Shown: positions 16,951 to 25,251 of the stretch, piece after piece
How positions within the stretch are numbered: the first letter of the stretch is position 1
How the letters are laid out: each line of letters starts with the position of its first letter
Origin: Pseudomonas asplenii
Lineage (GTDB): Bacteria > Pseudomonadota > Gammaproteobacteria > Pseudomonadales > Pseudomonadaceae
NCBI RefSeq assembly: GCF_001293465.1
Contig: NZ_JSYZ01000010.1
Span: 72,548 to 117,648, forward strand
Length of the DNA: 45,101 nt
Reading direction: 5' to 3'
Notes under the pieces: generated by a model
Database searches by the model: none
The model's input: the letters and a program-made list of their open reading frames with translations, nothing else
Told to the model about the DNA's origin: nothing
Position numbers and translations under genes: made by a program

Positions 16951-17697
16951 ATGCCCATGGCCAATACGACTGACACCGCAAAGAACCAGCAAGCCTACCG
17001 TGAAAAGGGGCCGATCAGCCGACTATTGGGCCTGCCCTTCACCCTCCTCGGCATCCTGATGGTGGCGCTGTTTTTCAGCATCGTCAGCGAGTGGGTCGGC
17101 CTGTTCTTTTTCTGGCCCGAGGAAGGCTGGCGCCATTCCCAGGACATGCTCAACAGTGAATTGACCTGGATCTCGACGGCCTTCCCCAACAGCCTGCTGC
17201 TGAACGAAGTGGAGCAAAACGCCCGCTGGATCATCGTGCAGGCCTATGAGTGGGGCTTTGAGAAAACCGGCCTGATCGAGTGGATCGTCCAACCCGCCCA
17301 ACAGACCCACCCCGCGATGGCCGGACCTCAGCGGCATCTGCTAAAGGCCTATGCGTACCTCGAAGACTATGGCCTGGCGGCCGTGTACGCCGTGCTGACC
17401 CTGCTGGCGCGCGTGATGATCCTGATCCTTACAATGCCGATGGTGCTGGTCGCAGTCTTTACCGGTGCCGCAGATGGCCTGGTGCGCCGAGACCTGCGAC
17501 GCTTCGGCGCCGGCCGTGAGTCCGGGTTCATCTACCACCGGGCCAAGATGCTGATCATGCCGCTGTGGGTGGCGCCCTGGATCATCTACCCGGCCCTGCC
17601 CATGACGGTCAATCCCATGCTGGTGCTACTGCCCAGTGCGCTGGCCCTGAGCCTGGTGGTGAGTATCACCGTGGGCAGCTTCAAGAAGTACCTGTAA
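16951..17697 (+). CDS. ICE membrane protein, TIGR03747/DUF4400 (PFL_4697) family
   Basis: A 248-residue inner-membrane protein of the ICE type IV secretion cluster. Hydrophobic segments lie near residues 27-52, 140-172 and 205-240; the EWVGLFFFWPEEGW stretch and the FTGAADGLVRRDLRRFGAGRESGFIYHRAK loop are characteristic of the family. Exact role in conjugation is not established. In complete elements it usually follows the TraD-like coupling protein; here the preceding 270 bp (16683-16950) hold no coupling gene, so this end of the cluster is eroded. ATG 16951 is used; ATG 16957 is an alternative. Confidence 0.85.
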   Translation: MPMANTTDTAKNQQAYREKGPISRLLGLPFTLLGILMVALFFSIVSEWVGLFFFWPEEGWRHSQDMLNSELTWISTAFPNSLLLNEVEQNARWIIVQAYEWGFEKTGLIEWIVQPAQQTHPAMAGPQRHLLKAYAYLEDYGLAAVYAVLTLLARVMILILTMPMVLVAVFTGAADGLVRRDLRRFGAGRESGFIYHRAKMLIMPLWVAPWIIYPALPMTVNPMLVLLPSALALSLVVSITVGSFKKYL

Positions 17698-17947
17698 GCA
17701 CGGTAAGGAAGATCGGCGATCTTCATCGCTCCAGCGCTGACCACACCCCAGCAGGCAACGTGGGACAGCACTGGAACGAAGTTCCATGCGCTCGCTACCC
17801 CACAGACAATAAACCGACGATGCCCCTGCCCGGTGGGTTCGGGCCGTATCCTGGCGCTAAAACTGACCGGTCCGATCCAGTTTTCTTGCTGTTGCTCCTC
17901 ATGTCCTACGGCACGCTCGGAGAACTTTCTTTGAGCGGAATGCCCCG
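17698..17947. other. Spacer upstream of RAQPRD gene, duplicated at 25252
   Basis: No gene seen. The last 70 bp (from about 17878, GTTTTCTTGCTGTTGCTCCTC and GGCACGC) resemble 25252-25320, showing that the relic at 25.3 kb came from a related cluster. Confidence 0.45.
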
Positions 17948-18283
17948 ATGCCTGCTGTCATCCCCCTCCCGCGCTACATCGCACTCAGTCTCGTCCTCAG
18001 CCTCAAGGCGACCATGGCGCAGGCCGAGCCCACGGCTCAAGAACGCACGCTGCTCAGTGCCTGGCTGCGCCAGCTCGACACCCTGACCCAACAGGTCCAC
18101 ACCCGTGCGGCCCAGCCCGTCGATGAGCAGGCGCGTTTTCACTTCGACTATCCACGCCTGGCCGCTGATCTGGAGTTGATCCAACAGGGCATCGAGCACT
18201 ACCTCACGCCCTCGCGCGCCCAGCCCCGGGCCTTGCCTGAATTGACCGGCCACTACACCCAGTCCACCGAGGCCATGCCATGA
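17948..18283 (+). CDS. ICE protein, RAQPRD family (TIGR01690)
   Basis: A 111-residue exported protein. A signal peptide covers about residues 1-27 (cleavage after MAQA), followed by a helical domain with the family-naming motif RAQPR (residues about 93-97) after DLELIQQGIEHYL. Known from ICEs of the PFL_4700 group, always just before the TIGR03758 gene, as here. Its TGA overlaps the next ATG (ATGA), indicating translational coupling. Role in the conjugation apparatus is unknown. Length is normal and it appears intact. Confidence 0.9.
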   Translation: MPAVIPLPRYIALSLVLSLKATMAQAEPTAQERTLLSAWLRQLDTLTQQVHTRAAQPVDEQARFHFDYPRLAADLELIQQGIEHYLTPSRAQPRALPELTGHYTQSTEAMP

Positions 18284-18513
18284 GCATGACGGACTTTCAG
18301 CTCAAGGCCTTTGGCGCCATGGGCGGCTTTACCCCTGCGCAAACCACCGCCTTGCTCTGTGGCCTGGTCCTGGCGCTGGTGTTTGCCGCCTGGGCCATTG
18401 GCAGTGCCTACCGCGCGTGGGCTCGCGGACAACTGTCACAGGGCCGATGGGCGGAAATCACAGCCAAGGTGGCGCTGATCTACATCCTGCTCACCCTGCT
18501 CCTGCTCAATTGA
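18280..18513 (+). CDS. ICE membrane protein, TIGR03758 (PFL_4701) family
   Basis: A 77-residue protein with two membrane helices (about 26-44 and 60-76) separated by a basic loop, and the family motif AMGGFTPAQTTALL near residue 13. Small two-helix proteins of this kind in type IV clusters resemble VirB3/TraE-side or pilin-like subunits, but the exact counterpart is not settled. It overlaps the RAQPRD gene by four bases. A fragment of a homologous gene lies at about 25424-25534. Confidence 0.88.
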   Translation: MSMTDFQLKAFGAMGGFTPAQTTALLCGLVLALVFAAWAIGSAYRAWARGQLSQGRWAEITAKVALIYILLTLLLLN

Positions 18514-18551
18514 TTTCCCGACACACACTCAACCACGCCATGGAGGCACTG

Positions 18552-18926
18552 ATGAACCGCTTCTCCTCCCTCAAATCCCATTCCCATTCCCTGGCTCGCC
18601 GGGTCATCACCCTGGGTCTGCTCACCAGCCATCTGCTATCGCCTTCGCGCAGCCTTGCCGGGCTGCCCGAGTTGGAAACCCCCAGCCGACCGGGCACCGG
18701 CATCATCCAGACCCTGCAAAACCATGCGTATGACATCGTTTCGCTGATCGCCCTGCTGATTGCCGCGGCCTCGTTCTGCGGCGTGGCCTACCACGCCTAC
18801 ACCACCTACTCCGACGTTCAGAGCGGCAAAAAGACCTGGGGCCAGTTCGGCCTGACCTGCGGCGTCGGCGCCGCGCTGCTGGTGATCAGTATCTGGCTGC
18901 TAACCAAAGCCACGTCGGTGCTGTGA
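18552..18926 (+). CDS. ICE membrane protein, TIGR03745 (PFL_4702) family
   Basis: A 124-residue protein with a signal-like N-terminus (to about residue 36, ending SLAG) and two membrane helices (about 58-80 and 98-117). This layout is that of the VirB2/pilin-like proteins of these ICEs. ATG 18552 has GGAGG five bases upstream; ATG 18539 would add four residues. Appears intact and in its usual place between TIGR03758 and TIGR03750. Confidence 0.87.
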   Translation: MNRFSSLKSHSHSLARRVITLGLLTSHLLSPSRSLAGLPELETPSRPGTGIIQTLQNHAYDIVSLIALLIAAASFCGVAYHAYTTYSDVQSGKKTWGQFGLTCGVGAALLVISIWLLTKATSVL

Positions 18927-18938
18927 GGAGAAACCGCC

Positions 18939-19343
18939 ATGACACATGATGCTGACCATTACCTGCCCGACGGAACCATTCGGTTTCTGCCCTCACGCCT
19001 CAATCACCAACCGGTCATTGTGCTGGGGCTCACCGCTGACGAAATGTGGCTCACCGTGATCGCCGCCACCCTGGTGGGGGCCTGTCTGGGTACCGCCGCC
19101 GCCATCGGGTTCAACAGCATTGCCCTGGCCCCCACGGGGATTGTGCTGAGCATTGGCGGCGGCCTGTTGGTCGGCGGCAGGCTGCTGCGTCGGCACAAGC
19201 GCGGCAAGCCCCAGACGTGGCTGTACCGTCATCTGCAATGGCGCCTGGCACTCGCCTGGCCCTGGCTGGCTCCCTGGATCGGCGCAACCGGTCTGGTGAT
19301 GCGCTCGGGGCTCTGGAGCACACGCCGGAGCCCTGGGGCATGA
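18939..19343 (+). CDS. ICE conjugal transfer protein, TIGR03750 family
   Basis: A 134-residue protein with the N-terminal signature LPDGTIRFLPSRLNHQPVI and two adjacent membrane helices (about 38-78), then a basic tail. The pattern resembles TraL/VirB3-type proteins of conjugation systems. It starts 12 bp after the previous stop with GAGGAG upstream, and its TGA overlaps the ATG of the next gene. Confidence 0.87.
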   Translation: MTHDADHYLPDGTIRFLPSRLNHQPVIVLGLTADEMWLTVIAATLVGACLGTAAAIGFNSIALAPTGIVLSIGGGLLVGGRLLRRHKRGKPQTWLYRHLQWRLALAWPWLAPWIGATGLVMRSGLWSTRRSPGA

Positions 19344-20008
19344 GTCGCTTCAAGAACGAGGTGAACCGACTGCAGGCCCATGTCACGTCCCTGCGCATCG
19401 GCTGCGCGGTGCTGCTGGGCACGACGTTGCTCTCGGGACTGGGCTGGTGGGATGCCCCACGCAACCTGACCATCAACATCCCGCCCGACCTGCGCTCAGG
19501 CAGTACCCGCAAATGGTGGGAGGTGCCGCCGGAGTCGGTGTACACCTTCGGGTTGTATATCTTCCAGCAGCTCAACCGCTGGCCGGCGGATGGGGAGAAG
19601 GACTATCCCTCGGCCATCCATCGGCTATCGGCCTACCTGACCCCCAGTTGCAAATCCCAGCTGGAACAGGATGCCCAGAAGCGTCAGATCGCCGGTGAAT
19701 TGCGCAACCGCACCCGTGGGGTGTTCGAGCTTCCGGATCGTAACTACGGCCGCTCTCCTCAGCTACGCGTCCAGGTGCAGGGACGCGATCAGTGGCTGCT
19801 GAACCTGGATCTGGCGACCGAGGAGTTCTTTGGCTCGGAGCGGATCAAGCAGACCTTCGTGCGCTACCCCATCAAGGTGGTGCGTCGCGATGTGGACCCG
19901 GAAACCAATCCATTCGGCCTCGCCATCGATTGCTACGACGGCGTCCCCAAGCGCCTGTCCGCAGGCTCATCAGGGACGGCTGCAAGCGCGCAGGACGCAG
20001 AGGGTTGA
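19340..20008 (+). CDS. ICE membrane-anchored protein, TIGR03746 (PFL_4703) family
   Basis: A 222-residue protein: an N-terminal membrane helix (about residues 20-40) and a periplasmic domain with VPPESVYTFGLYIFQQLNRWP, DYPSAIHRLSAYLTPSCK and NPFGLAIDCYDGVPKRL. It corresponds to TraE/VirB8-like assembly factors. The start ATG overlaps the previous stop. The last residues (AGSSGTAASAQDAEG) may be affected by the deletion that removed the start of the next gene, since the frame of the TIGR03749 remnant begins right at this stop. Confidence 0.87.
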   Translation: MSRFKNEVNRLQAHVTSLRIGCAVLLGTTLLSGLGWWDAPRNLTINIPPDLRSGSTRKWWEVPPESVYTFGLYIFQQLNRWPADGEKDYPSAIHRLSAYLTPSCKSQLEQDAQKRQIAGELRNRTRGVFELPDRNYGRSPQLRVQVQGRDQWLLNLDLATEEFFGSERIKQTFVRYPIKVVRRDVDPETNPFGLAIDCYDGVPKRLSAGSSGTAASAQDAEG

Positions 20009-20312
20009 GGCCTCGATTACGGTACGGCCTGCGCTCTGGCTGCTCGGTTACACCGCCCAGGCGGTCGAACTGATGACCTATGACCGTCTGCCCCAGAACG
20101 TACCGCTGCACCTCGATTCACCGCACCCGCAGAGCAACTTCATCCGTGCGGCCTTTCAGCCTCCGTGCGTGGGGTCGGCGCACCCGAGTCGTGACACCTC
20201 ATTGGTGTATCGGGTCATGCGCAGACGCGACCTGGCGCAGGCCCTGCTGCCCGTCGTCAGTGCGCCCGCTGCCCCTGCGGGGCCCAACGCTGTAGAGGGA
20301 CTTCCCCAATGA
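20004..20312 (+). pseudogene. TIGR03749 family ICE protein, 3' remnant
   Basis: The frame after the TIGR03746 stop reads about 100 residues that match only the C-terminal third of the usual roughly 300-residue TIGR03749 (VirB9/TraK-like) protein: FIRAAFQPPCVGSAHPSRDTSLVYRVMRR, then DLAQALLP. The signal peptide and N-terminal two thirds are absent, and the only ATG with any position (20073) has no ribosome site. The stop still overlaps the ATG of the next gene, as in intact clusters, so an internal deletion of roughly 600 bp is the simplest explanation. Family assignment is from memory of the cluster order plus the C-terminal motif. Confidence 0.75.
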
Positions 20313-21781
20313 AAAGTAATGCCCTGTTCAAGTGGCTGCTGCTACCCGTGGTAGCGCTCGCGCTGTTTGGCCTGATCAAGGCCTGCAGCAGCCAGCAGAG
20401 CGCCTCCAATGACTCTGATCCCCATCAATACCGCCTCACCCCTGAGGAAATGAAGCAACTGGGCATCGACGGCGACACGCCGCATGACACGGTCGCCACC
20501 CTGGTGGCCCAGACCAAGGCCATGCGCGAGGAACTCAAAACCCTGCTCTCGGAAAACCGGCAACAGAAAGAGGAAAACGATCGCCTGAGGCTACGCGAAA
20601 GCGAGGTGGATCTGCGGATCCAGAAGGCCGTGAGTGCCGAGCGGGAGCAAATGGGCAACGGCGGTCGACCAGACCTGAGCCCGCAGCAGAAAAAGCACCT
20701 GCTGGACGATCTCAGGCAGGCGCTGTCGACCGAGTTTCTCAGCAAGTCGAGTGAGGACCTGCCGATTGGCCTGGGGCTTGAGGCTGGCGACAGTGCATCA
20801 TTCTCCACGGACGAACACGAGCTGATCTGGATCGAGCCTCAGGATGCGACCGCTGTCGACGCCAATGGCAAACCCCTACCCACCGGTTCCGGCCAGCCGG
20901 CAAAGGGGGTGAGCTTCCCCAACGCCTTCATCGAGCCGCCCACCCCAGGCCAGCGCCAGCTCAAGGACAGTACCGCCCTGGAGGGCGGCAATCCCACCGC
21001 CAGCGCACAGAAGGCCCCCGCCAGGGCGGTCTACACCCTGCCGGAAAACAGCACCCTGACCGGCTCCATCGCCATGACAGCCCTGATCGGCCGGGTCCCG
21101 GTGGACGGTGTGGTCAATGACCCCTACCCGTTCAAGGTGCTGATCGGCCCGGACAACCTCACCGCCAACGGCATTGACCTGCCGGATGTGGCCGGTGCGG
21201 TCCTCAGTGGTACCGCCGCCGGCGACTGGACCCTGTCCTGCGTGCGCGGCCATATCGTGAGCCTGACCTTTGTCTTCAACGATGGGCGTATTCGCACCCT
21301 GCCCGCGCCCCAGAAGCTGACCGGTCGCCAGGGCAACAGCGCCAGCGGCAATGCCGCACCGGGCAAGATCCAGGGCGGTATCGGCTGGCTCAGCGATCCC
21401 TATGGGGTGCCGTGTATCGCCGGTGAACGGCGCTCAAACGCCCAGCAGTACCTGGGCACCAAGAGCCTGATCACCGCCGCCGGCGCGGGGGTGGCCAAGC
21501 TGCTTGAAGCCGATCAGCCCGATGTCAGCAACGTGGTCGCACCGGGCGGCAGCGCCGTCAAGACCGGACCTTCGGCGCTCAACAGCATCCTCTCCGGGGG
21601 CGTGAAGGACATCGGCGACTGGGTCAACAAGCTCTACGGCCAGGCCTTTGCCGCGGTCTATGTGCAACCCGGCGCCCAGGTGGCCGTGCACCTGGATCAG
21701 CAACTGGAGATCGATTACGAACCCGAAGGCCGTCAGGTGCGGCAGTTGGCAGGAGCCTCCCCTGCCGACAGCCTCGATTAA
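20309..21781 (+). CDS. ICE protein, TIGR03752 (PFL_4705) family, VirB10/TraB-like
   Basis: A 490-residue protein: a short cytoplasmic start, a membrane helix (about residues 8-26), a coiled coil (about 70-125, AMREELKTLLSENRQQKEEN) and a C-terminal periplasmic domain with LTGSIAMTALIGRVPVDG, PYPFKVLIG and PGAQVAVHLDQQLEIDYE. This is the bridge protein linking inner and outer membrane complexes of the type IV channel. Length is normal and the gene looks intact, with a four-base overlap to the TIGR03749 remnant. Surrounded by broken genes, it probably has no working channel to serve. Confidence 0.88.
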   Translation: MKSNALFKWLLLPVVALALFGLIKACSSQQSASNDSDPHQYRLTPEEMKQLGIDGDTPHDTVATLVAQTKAMREELKTLLSENRQQKEENDRLRLRESEVDLRIQKAVSAEREQMGNGGRPDLSPQQKKHLLDDLRQALSTEFLSKSSEDLPIGLGLEAGDSASFSTDEHELIWIEPQDATAVDANGKPLPTGSGQPAKGVSFPNAFIEPPTPGQRQLKDSTALEGGNPTASAQKAPARAVYTLPENSTLTGSIAMTALIGRVPVDGVVNDPYPFKVLIGPDNLTANGIDLPDVAGAVLSGTAAGDWTLSCVRGHIVSLTFVFNDGRIRTLPAPQKLTGRQGNSASGNAAPGKIQGGIGWLSDPYGVPCIAGERRSNAQQYLGTKSLITAAGAGVAKLLEADQPDVSNVVAPGGSAVKTGPSALNSILSGGVKDIGDWVNKLYGQAFAAVYVQPGAQVAVHLDQQLEIDYEPEGRQVRQLAGASPADSLD

Positions 21782-21785
21782 GGCC

Positions 21786-22277
21786 ATGCCCGGTTTATTG
21801 ATGAGCGCGCTGCGGGTCAGCGGCTGCGCCACCGACAAGGACCAGTTGCTGCCCCACGGTCCGCACACTATGGTTGACATATGGGACGGTCGGTCCCCAG
21901 AATCACGCCGCCTGCGCCTGCTGGAAATGGCCGACGCCATGGACATGTTCTGCCAGGGCGTCAATGTCGATCTGTTCAACCGCGACGGCACGCCCTGGCC
22001 GGAAGCCGACATCACCCTGGTGGACCTCGCGACCTACGCACACGAGGGCTACAACGCGCAGTTGGTCCTCTCCAAGTCGATGGAGGTGCTGTTTCGTGCG
22101 GTACCGCCCAGCCTCTACCTGATCATGGCCATGACCGCACCGGAAGAGAAACCCGAGCGCTTCGAGCTCATGAAAACCCAGGGGCTCAGTGAGCTGGAAG
22201 CGGCCATGGCCATGGCGCGCCGGATAGATCAGGCCCGTGGGATTTCCAACACCACGATACTCAAGGGTGATACCTGA
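21786..22277 (+). pseudogene. Fusion of TIGR03751 lipoprotein start with two pieces of TIGR03744 conjugative ATPase
   Basis: A 163-residue open frame made of three unrelated parts. Residues 1-34 are the start of the TIGR03751 lipoprotein (lipobox VSGC, then ATDKDQLLPHGPHTMVDIW). About 35-92 match an internal part of the VirB4/TraC-like ATPase (FNRDGTPWPEADITLVDLATYA). About 93-163 match its extreme C-terminus (MEVLFRAVPPSLYLIMAMT, then GLSELEAAMAMARRID). Walker A and B regions and most of both genes are missing. Since the frame stayed open, it could be translated as a short lipoprotein, but ATPase function is excluded. At least two in-frame deletions are implied. Confidence 0.8.
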
Positions 22278-22299
22278 GTGCGCGGGTGGCGGGCCGCTC

Positions 22300-22815
22300 T
22301 TAGAGCTTGATGGGGTTCTTGTAAGCCGGCCTGCTGGTCTTCTCGATCATTTCATCCTTCAGCATCGCCAGGGCACAGTTAGCGAGGGTGAGCACGCCAA
22401 TCATCCAGCACAAACGCACCATTTGATCTTGAGTGAGCGTCACCACCTCATCCGATAGGAAAAAGATGCCAGCGGCTACGCCTAAGCCTGTTCGGGTAAT
22501 GGTCAACAGACCGGTCCCTACTTCAGCGATGAGCTTATGAAAAAAGCCGAATACCTGCGTACCCCGATCTGAACCAAAGCGCATCACGTACTTGAAGACA
22601 AACAACAAACCATAAGGAATCAACATCCAACCAAAGTATTCAATCAATGGCCCGATTGCCAGAAGCCCCGACACCATCTCTTCGAAGTCCTTGGAAGTTT
22701 TGCTGAACACCCAAATCGGCAACGTACCCAGCAGAAAAGCAAAGCCCCATTCGGCTGGAAGCTTACTGATCAGCTTCAGGGTGTCACCTTTAAAATTGCT
22801 AGCCCTTTTTCCCAT
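22300..22815 (-). CDS. Multi-pass membrane protein, unknown
   Basis: A 171-residue protein with about four hydrophobic helices (near residues 23-40, 55-78, 100-122 and 133-150) and charged ends. I do not recognise a family. Convergent with the ICE remnant, it begins where the conjugation cluster is cut off, so it may be part of the block that replaced the missing ICE genes. ATG at 22815 has GAGGAGCG about 7 bases upstream. Confidence 0.7.
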   Translation of the reverse strand: MGKRASNFKGDTLKLISKLPAEWGFAFLLGTLPIWVFSKTSKDFEEMVSGLLAIGPLIEYFGWMLIPYGLLFVFKYVMRFGSDRGTQVFGFFHKLIAEVGTGLLTITRTGLGVAAGIFFLSDEVVTLTQDQMVRLCWMIGVLTLANCALAMLKDEMIEKTSRPAYKNPIKL

Positions 22816-22832
22816 GCTCGCTCCTCAAATGC

Positions 22833-23036
22833 ATGCCCTTCAGAGAGCACAATACCAAGAACGAGCGTTCGCACGTCACCAAAGCCAACACCGTCATCTT
22901 CCACCCCAGACAGACCGACTGCGCGGCATGTTCGGTGAAAGCCAAGTGCTGCCCGAGCACTTCGATTCGCAAGATTGCTCACAGCGTCCATGAAGCTGCT
23001 CGTGATGTGGCTCGGCGCATTGCAACGACAAGGTGC
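22833..23036 (+). pseudogene. Transposase relic, IS1182-like
   Basis: The frame encodes FHPRQTDCAACSVKAKCCPS and EAARDVARRIATT, the cysteine-bearing C-terminal part of IS1182/IS5-type DDE transposases (normally CxxCxxxxxC followed by a helix and then the HxFGxLK block). The catalytic residues before it and the block after it are missing, and the frame breaks at about 23036. No inverted repeats found. Confidence 0.65.
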
Positions 23037-23360
23037 TCCACTGCCCCACTGTCGAGGTGCTAGTGGCCATGTGCGGACAGGGGCGATGGCCTGCCACTTC
23101 GCTAAACATCGATAGTTATTGCGCTGGGGCTCCCCATTCATGGTGATCGGTGGCGTGGACCCGACACCCAAACCATTTCACAATTAACCGGCGGCGCCTC
23201 GCTTGAGAACCGATCACCTGAAGCGCCACGACGATCGTCTGCCAGGCAATGAGCGTAGGGCCACGATCATACAATCGTGACCGAACGGGTGGATCTGAAC
23301 AGGACGCGCAGCGCCGACGCGGTCCGTTGTACATGCCTAATCGAATGAGGGTGGATCATT
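23037..23360. other. Gene-free stretch before DUF2256 gene
   Basis: No gene supported. A short plus-strand frame (from 23249) reads GPRSYNRDRTGGSEQ and may be the tail of a lost gene, but I cannot name it. Confidence 0.35.
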
Positions 23361-23492
23361 TTGAAAAAAAGCGAGCTTCCAGTAAAAGTCTGCGTCACCT
23401 GCGGCCTTCCCTTCACTTGGCGCAAGAAGTGGGCTCGCTGCTGGGAGGAGGTTCGTTATTGTTCGGAACGCTGCCGGCGCACCAAAAAATGA
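23361..23492 (+). CDS. DUF2256 small zinc-ribbon-like protein
   Basis: A 43-residue gene starting with TTG, preceded by GAGGGTGG. It contains the family pattern: VCVTCGLPFTWRKKWARCW, then EEVRYCSERCRR, with a CxxC...CxxxC set likely to bind one zinc ion. In Pseudomonas, DUF2256 genes are commonly found beside photolyase/cryptochrome-type genes, and a blue-light LOV gene lies 3 kb away here. A fragment of a second copy is at 26386. The product's function is unknown. The rare TTG start is the only one in frame. Confidence 0.85.
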   Translation: MKKSELPVKVCVTCGLPFTWRKKWARCWEEVRYCSERCRRTKK

Positions 23493-23704
23493 AGCCCCTC
23501 AAAAGTGCGTGGACGCCCATCAATCTGAAGGTCATCGGAACCTGTCTGCGCTAGAAGCCGTTATCCATTCTTTCGCCTTCCCGGCGTCGTTTTGCCGGCG
23601 CACCACCACCTCAAGAAGAGGTGATGCAGGTCACGCGCGTGGGGGTTCAGCAATACGAGCTTGGAGATTAGCGAGCAAGATGGGACCTGCTCGCGAACGG
23701 TTGC

Positions 23705-24346
23705 CTAGCTCAAATCATGCAGATCTCGGCCCAACGGACGTGTTAGAGACCACTCGGAGAACCTCACCCTCAAGCCCTCACGCTCCGGTGTGCAGCACAT
23801 CGGGCCCACCTGGTAATGGTTTGCCTTTGGAAACGGTGCCAGTCTGAGAAGCGGCCAGACTTTCCCATCGGTCGAATACTGCACCCGCAGCACACCGTCA
23901 GAGACCGTTACACGCAGCCAAAAGCTGGTGGGGTCTCCCGTAAAGTGAGCGGGCGCCCAGTCCGACTGGCCTTGGGTCAGGACGCTGCTGATCATCGGGT
24001 TCCCGTCGTTGAACTCGATGCCCGCTTTTACCCACGTCTGCTCATTGAGTCTGACCATCAGGCCCGCTTGATCGTACAGCTCACGAAAATCGGCGTTCAC
24101 CCTGACTTGGGCGGTAAAGTCTCCCTCGGTTTCAAAGGCCAGCAGGTGTCCGCTGTCCCGTATGAAGCCATAGTGGGTTTCACGCCAGAAATCGGTCTGC
24201 AGGCTCGTCATCACCTCAAGTGAGCCGTCTGGGTGGGTGAGATAATGCTTGGGTTCATTGAGCCAGTGGGCCTTGGCCCAGACCGATTCATCAAAACGCT
24301 TAGCGATCGCTGCGCTTGTCTTTTTACTCGTCAAAATGTCCTCCAT
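23705..24346 (-). CDS. DUF1349 family protein
   Basis: A 213-residue cytosolic protein of predicted beta-sandwich (concanavalin-like) fold. Family marks: ETHYGFIRDSGHLLAFETEG, DFTAQVRVNADFRELYDQAG and LMVRLNEQTWVKAGIEFNDG, then a WLRVTVSDGVLRVQYSTDG strand pair. Such proteins resemble yeast YQJG/regulation-of-carbohydrate proteins but have no proven activity in bacteria. It carries about 20 extra N-terminal residues compared with the core domain. ATG codon 1 is used. Probably a single gene. Confidence 0.85.
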   Translation of the reverse strand: MEDILTSKKTSAAIAKRFDESVWAKAHWLNEPKHYLTHPDGSLEVMTSLQTDFWRETHYGFIRDSGHLLAFETEGDFTAQVRVNADFRELYDQAGLMVRLNEQTWVKAGIEFNDGNPMISSVLTQGQSDWAPAHFTGDPTSFWLRVTVSDGVLRVQYSTDGKVWPLLRLAPFPKANHYQVGPMCCTPEREGLRVRFSEWSLTRPLGRDLHDLS

Positions 24347-24396
24347 GATTTGACTCTCGCTACTGGCTGCTTAGGAATACCTCCCGACGTCCTCTG

Positions 24397-24684
24397 TCAG
24401 ACACGGAGCTGGTCGAATAGCTCTTGCAGAAAAATATCGCCCTCCACTGAATCTGACAGCAAATAACGACCCGACCAATGATCCCAGCCCGCTGTGAGAC
24501 TGAACTCGGCACAGTGGAAGGTTGGATGAATTTCTTCATCCATGCCTATGACGGAGGCGCCCACGCGCGTGAATCCTCGGCGCTTTATCAATTCGTCTTC
24601 CAGCGATCGCCAGCACGTCTCTGGCCACTCGTTGACATCAAGTGACAGATGACCGTTAGCTGCCTTATGGAGAGTCGGACTCAT
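24397..24684 (-). CDS. Small hypothetical protein
   Basis: A 95-residue soluble, acidic protein with several Trp residues (ETCWRSLEDELIKRRGF, TAGWDHWSGRYLLSDSVEGD). It looks like a two-layer alpha/beta domain. I do not recognise a family. It lies 50 bp upstream of the DUF1349 gene on the same strand, so the two may be co-transcribed. Confidence 0.65.
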   Translation of the reverse strand: MSPTLHKAANGHLSLDVNEWPETCWRSLEDELIKRRGFTRVGASVIGMDEEIHPTFHCAEFSLTAGWDHWSGRYLLSDSVEGDIFLQELFDQLRV

Positions 24685-24900
24685 CTTCTATCGTCCAAGG
24701 GGTGATGCGAAGGTAACGCATAAATACGGCGGCGACCTAATCAAGCGTGCCGATCAGATTTCGCTTGCTGCACAAGCCACTGTTTCGGGCTGCCGGCGGT
24801 TGCGACAGGAACAGCTCATTCGGTACCCGGGAATTGTGGACCACTTCAGCGGAAAACCTATTGTCTCCTCAAAGGCCTACGTCCCCAAATGGGGTCAAGG

Positions 24901-25080
24901 TTACTCGAAGACGTAGGTGTGAACCCGAGAGGGTTCAATATCAATGTCCTCGCCATTGTGGACTTTGCGCGACAGCTCCGACATCGCTCGGCTTAACGCT
25001 TCAACGCCCTCTCGCGAAGCATCCTCGTCCTCCTCGAAAATACCTTCCACCGAGTACTCAAGAACCTCACCGATATTCAC
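24901..25080 (-). CDS. Small acidic protein with GTG start
   Basis: A 59-residue frame too short for most callers. GTG at 25078-25080 has GAGG seven bases upstream (GAGGTGATAG-GTG). The product is acidic and helical (GEVLEYSVEGIFEEDEDASR) with a hydrophobic end (RVHTYVFE). Codon use is like that of real Pseudomonas genes. Just upstream (25105-25205) lies what may be a broken small gene ending in KMLKWASKHEASSEK. Unknown function; a pair of small genes of this kind could be a toxin-antitoxin remnant, but nothing in the sequence proves it. Confidence 0.55.
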   Translation of the reverse strand: MNIGEVLEYSVEGIFEEDEDASREGVEALSRAMSELSRKVHNGEDIDIEPSRVHTYVFE

Positions 25081-25251
25081 CTATCACCTCACTTTTCGCT
25101 TGAAGCTTCATGCTTCGAAGCCCATTTCAACATTTTCGCCAGTTGATCGCGATCGGAATAACCCGAATCGACTCAGCGTCATACCGTTCGCGAGGGTCGT
25201 CTAGACCCTATTGTGAACCGCTAAACACTGCGCAAAACCCAGTCACCCCGA

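Noticed and set aside
22776..23171. Minus-strand frame of 131 codons
   Set aside because: Opposite to the transposase relic, with no coding character.
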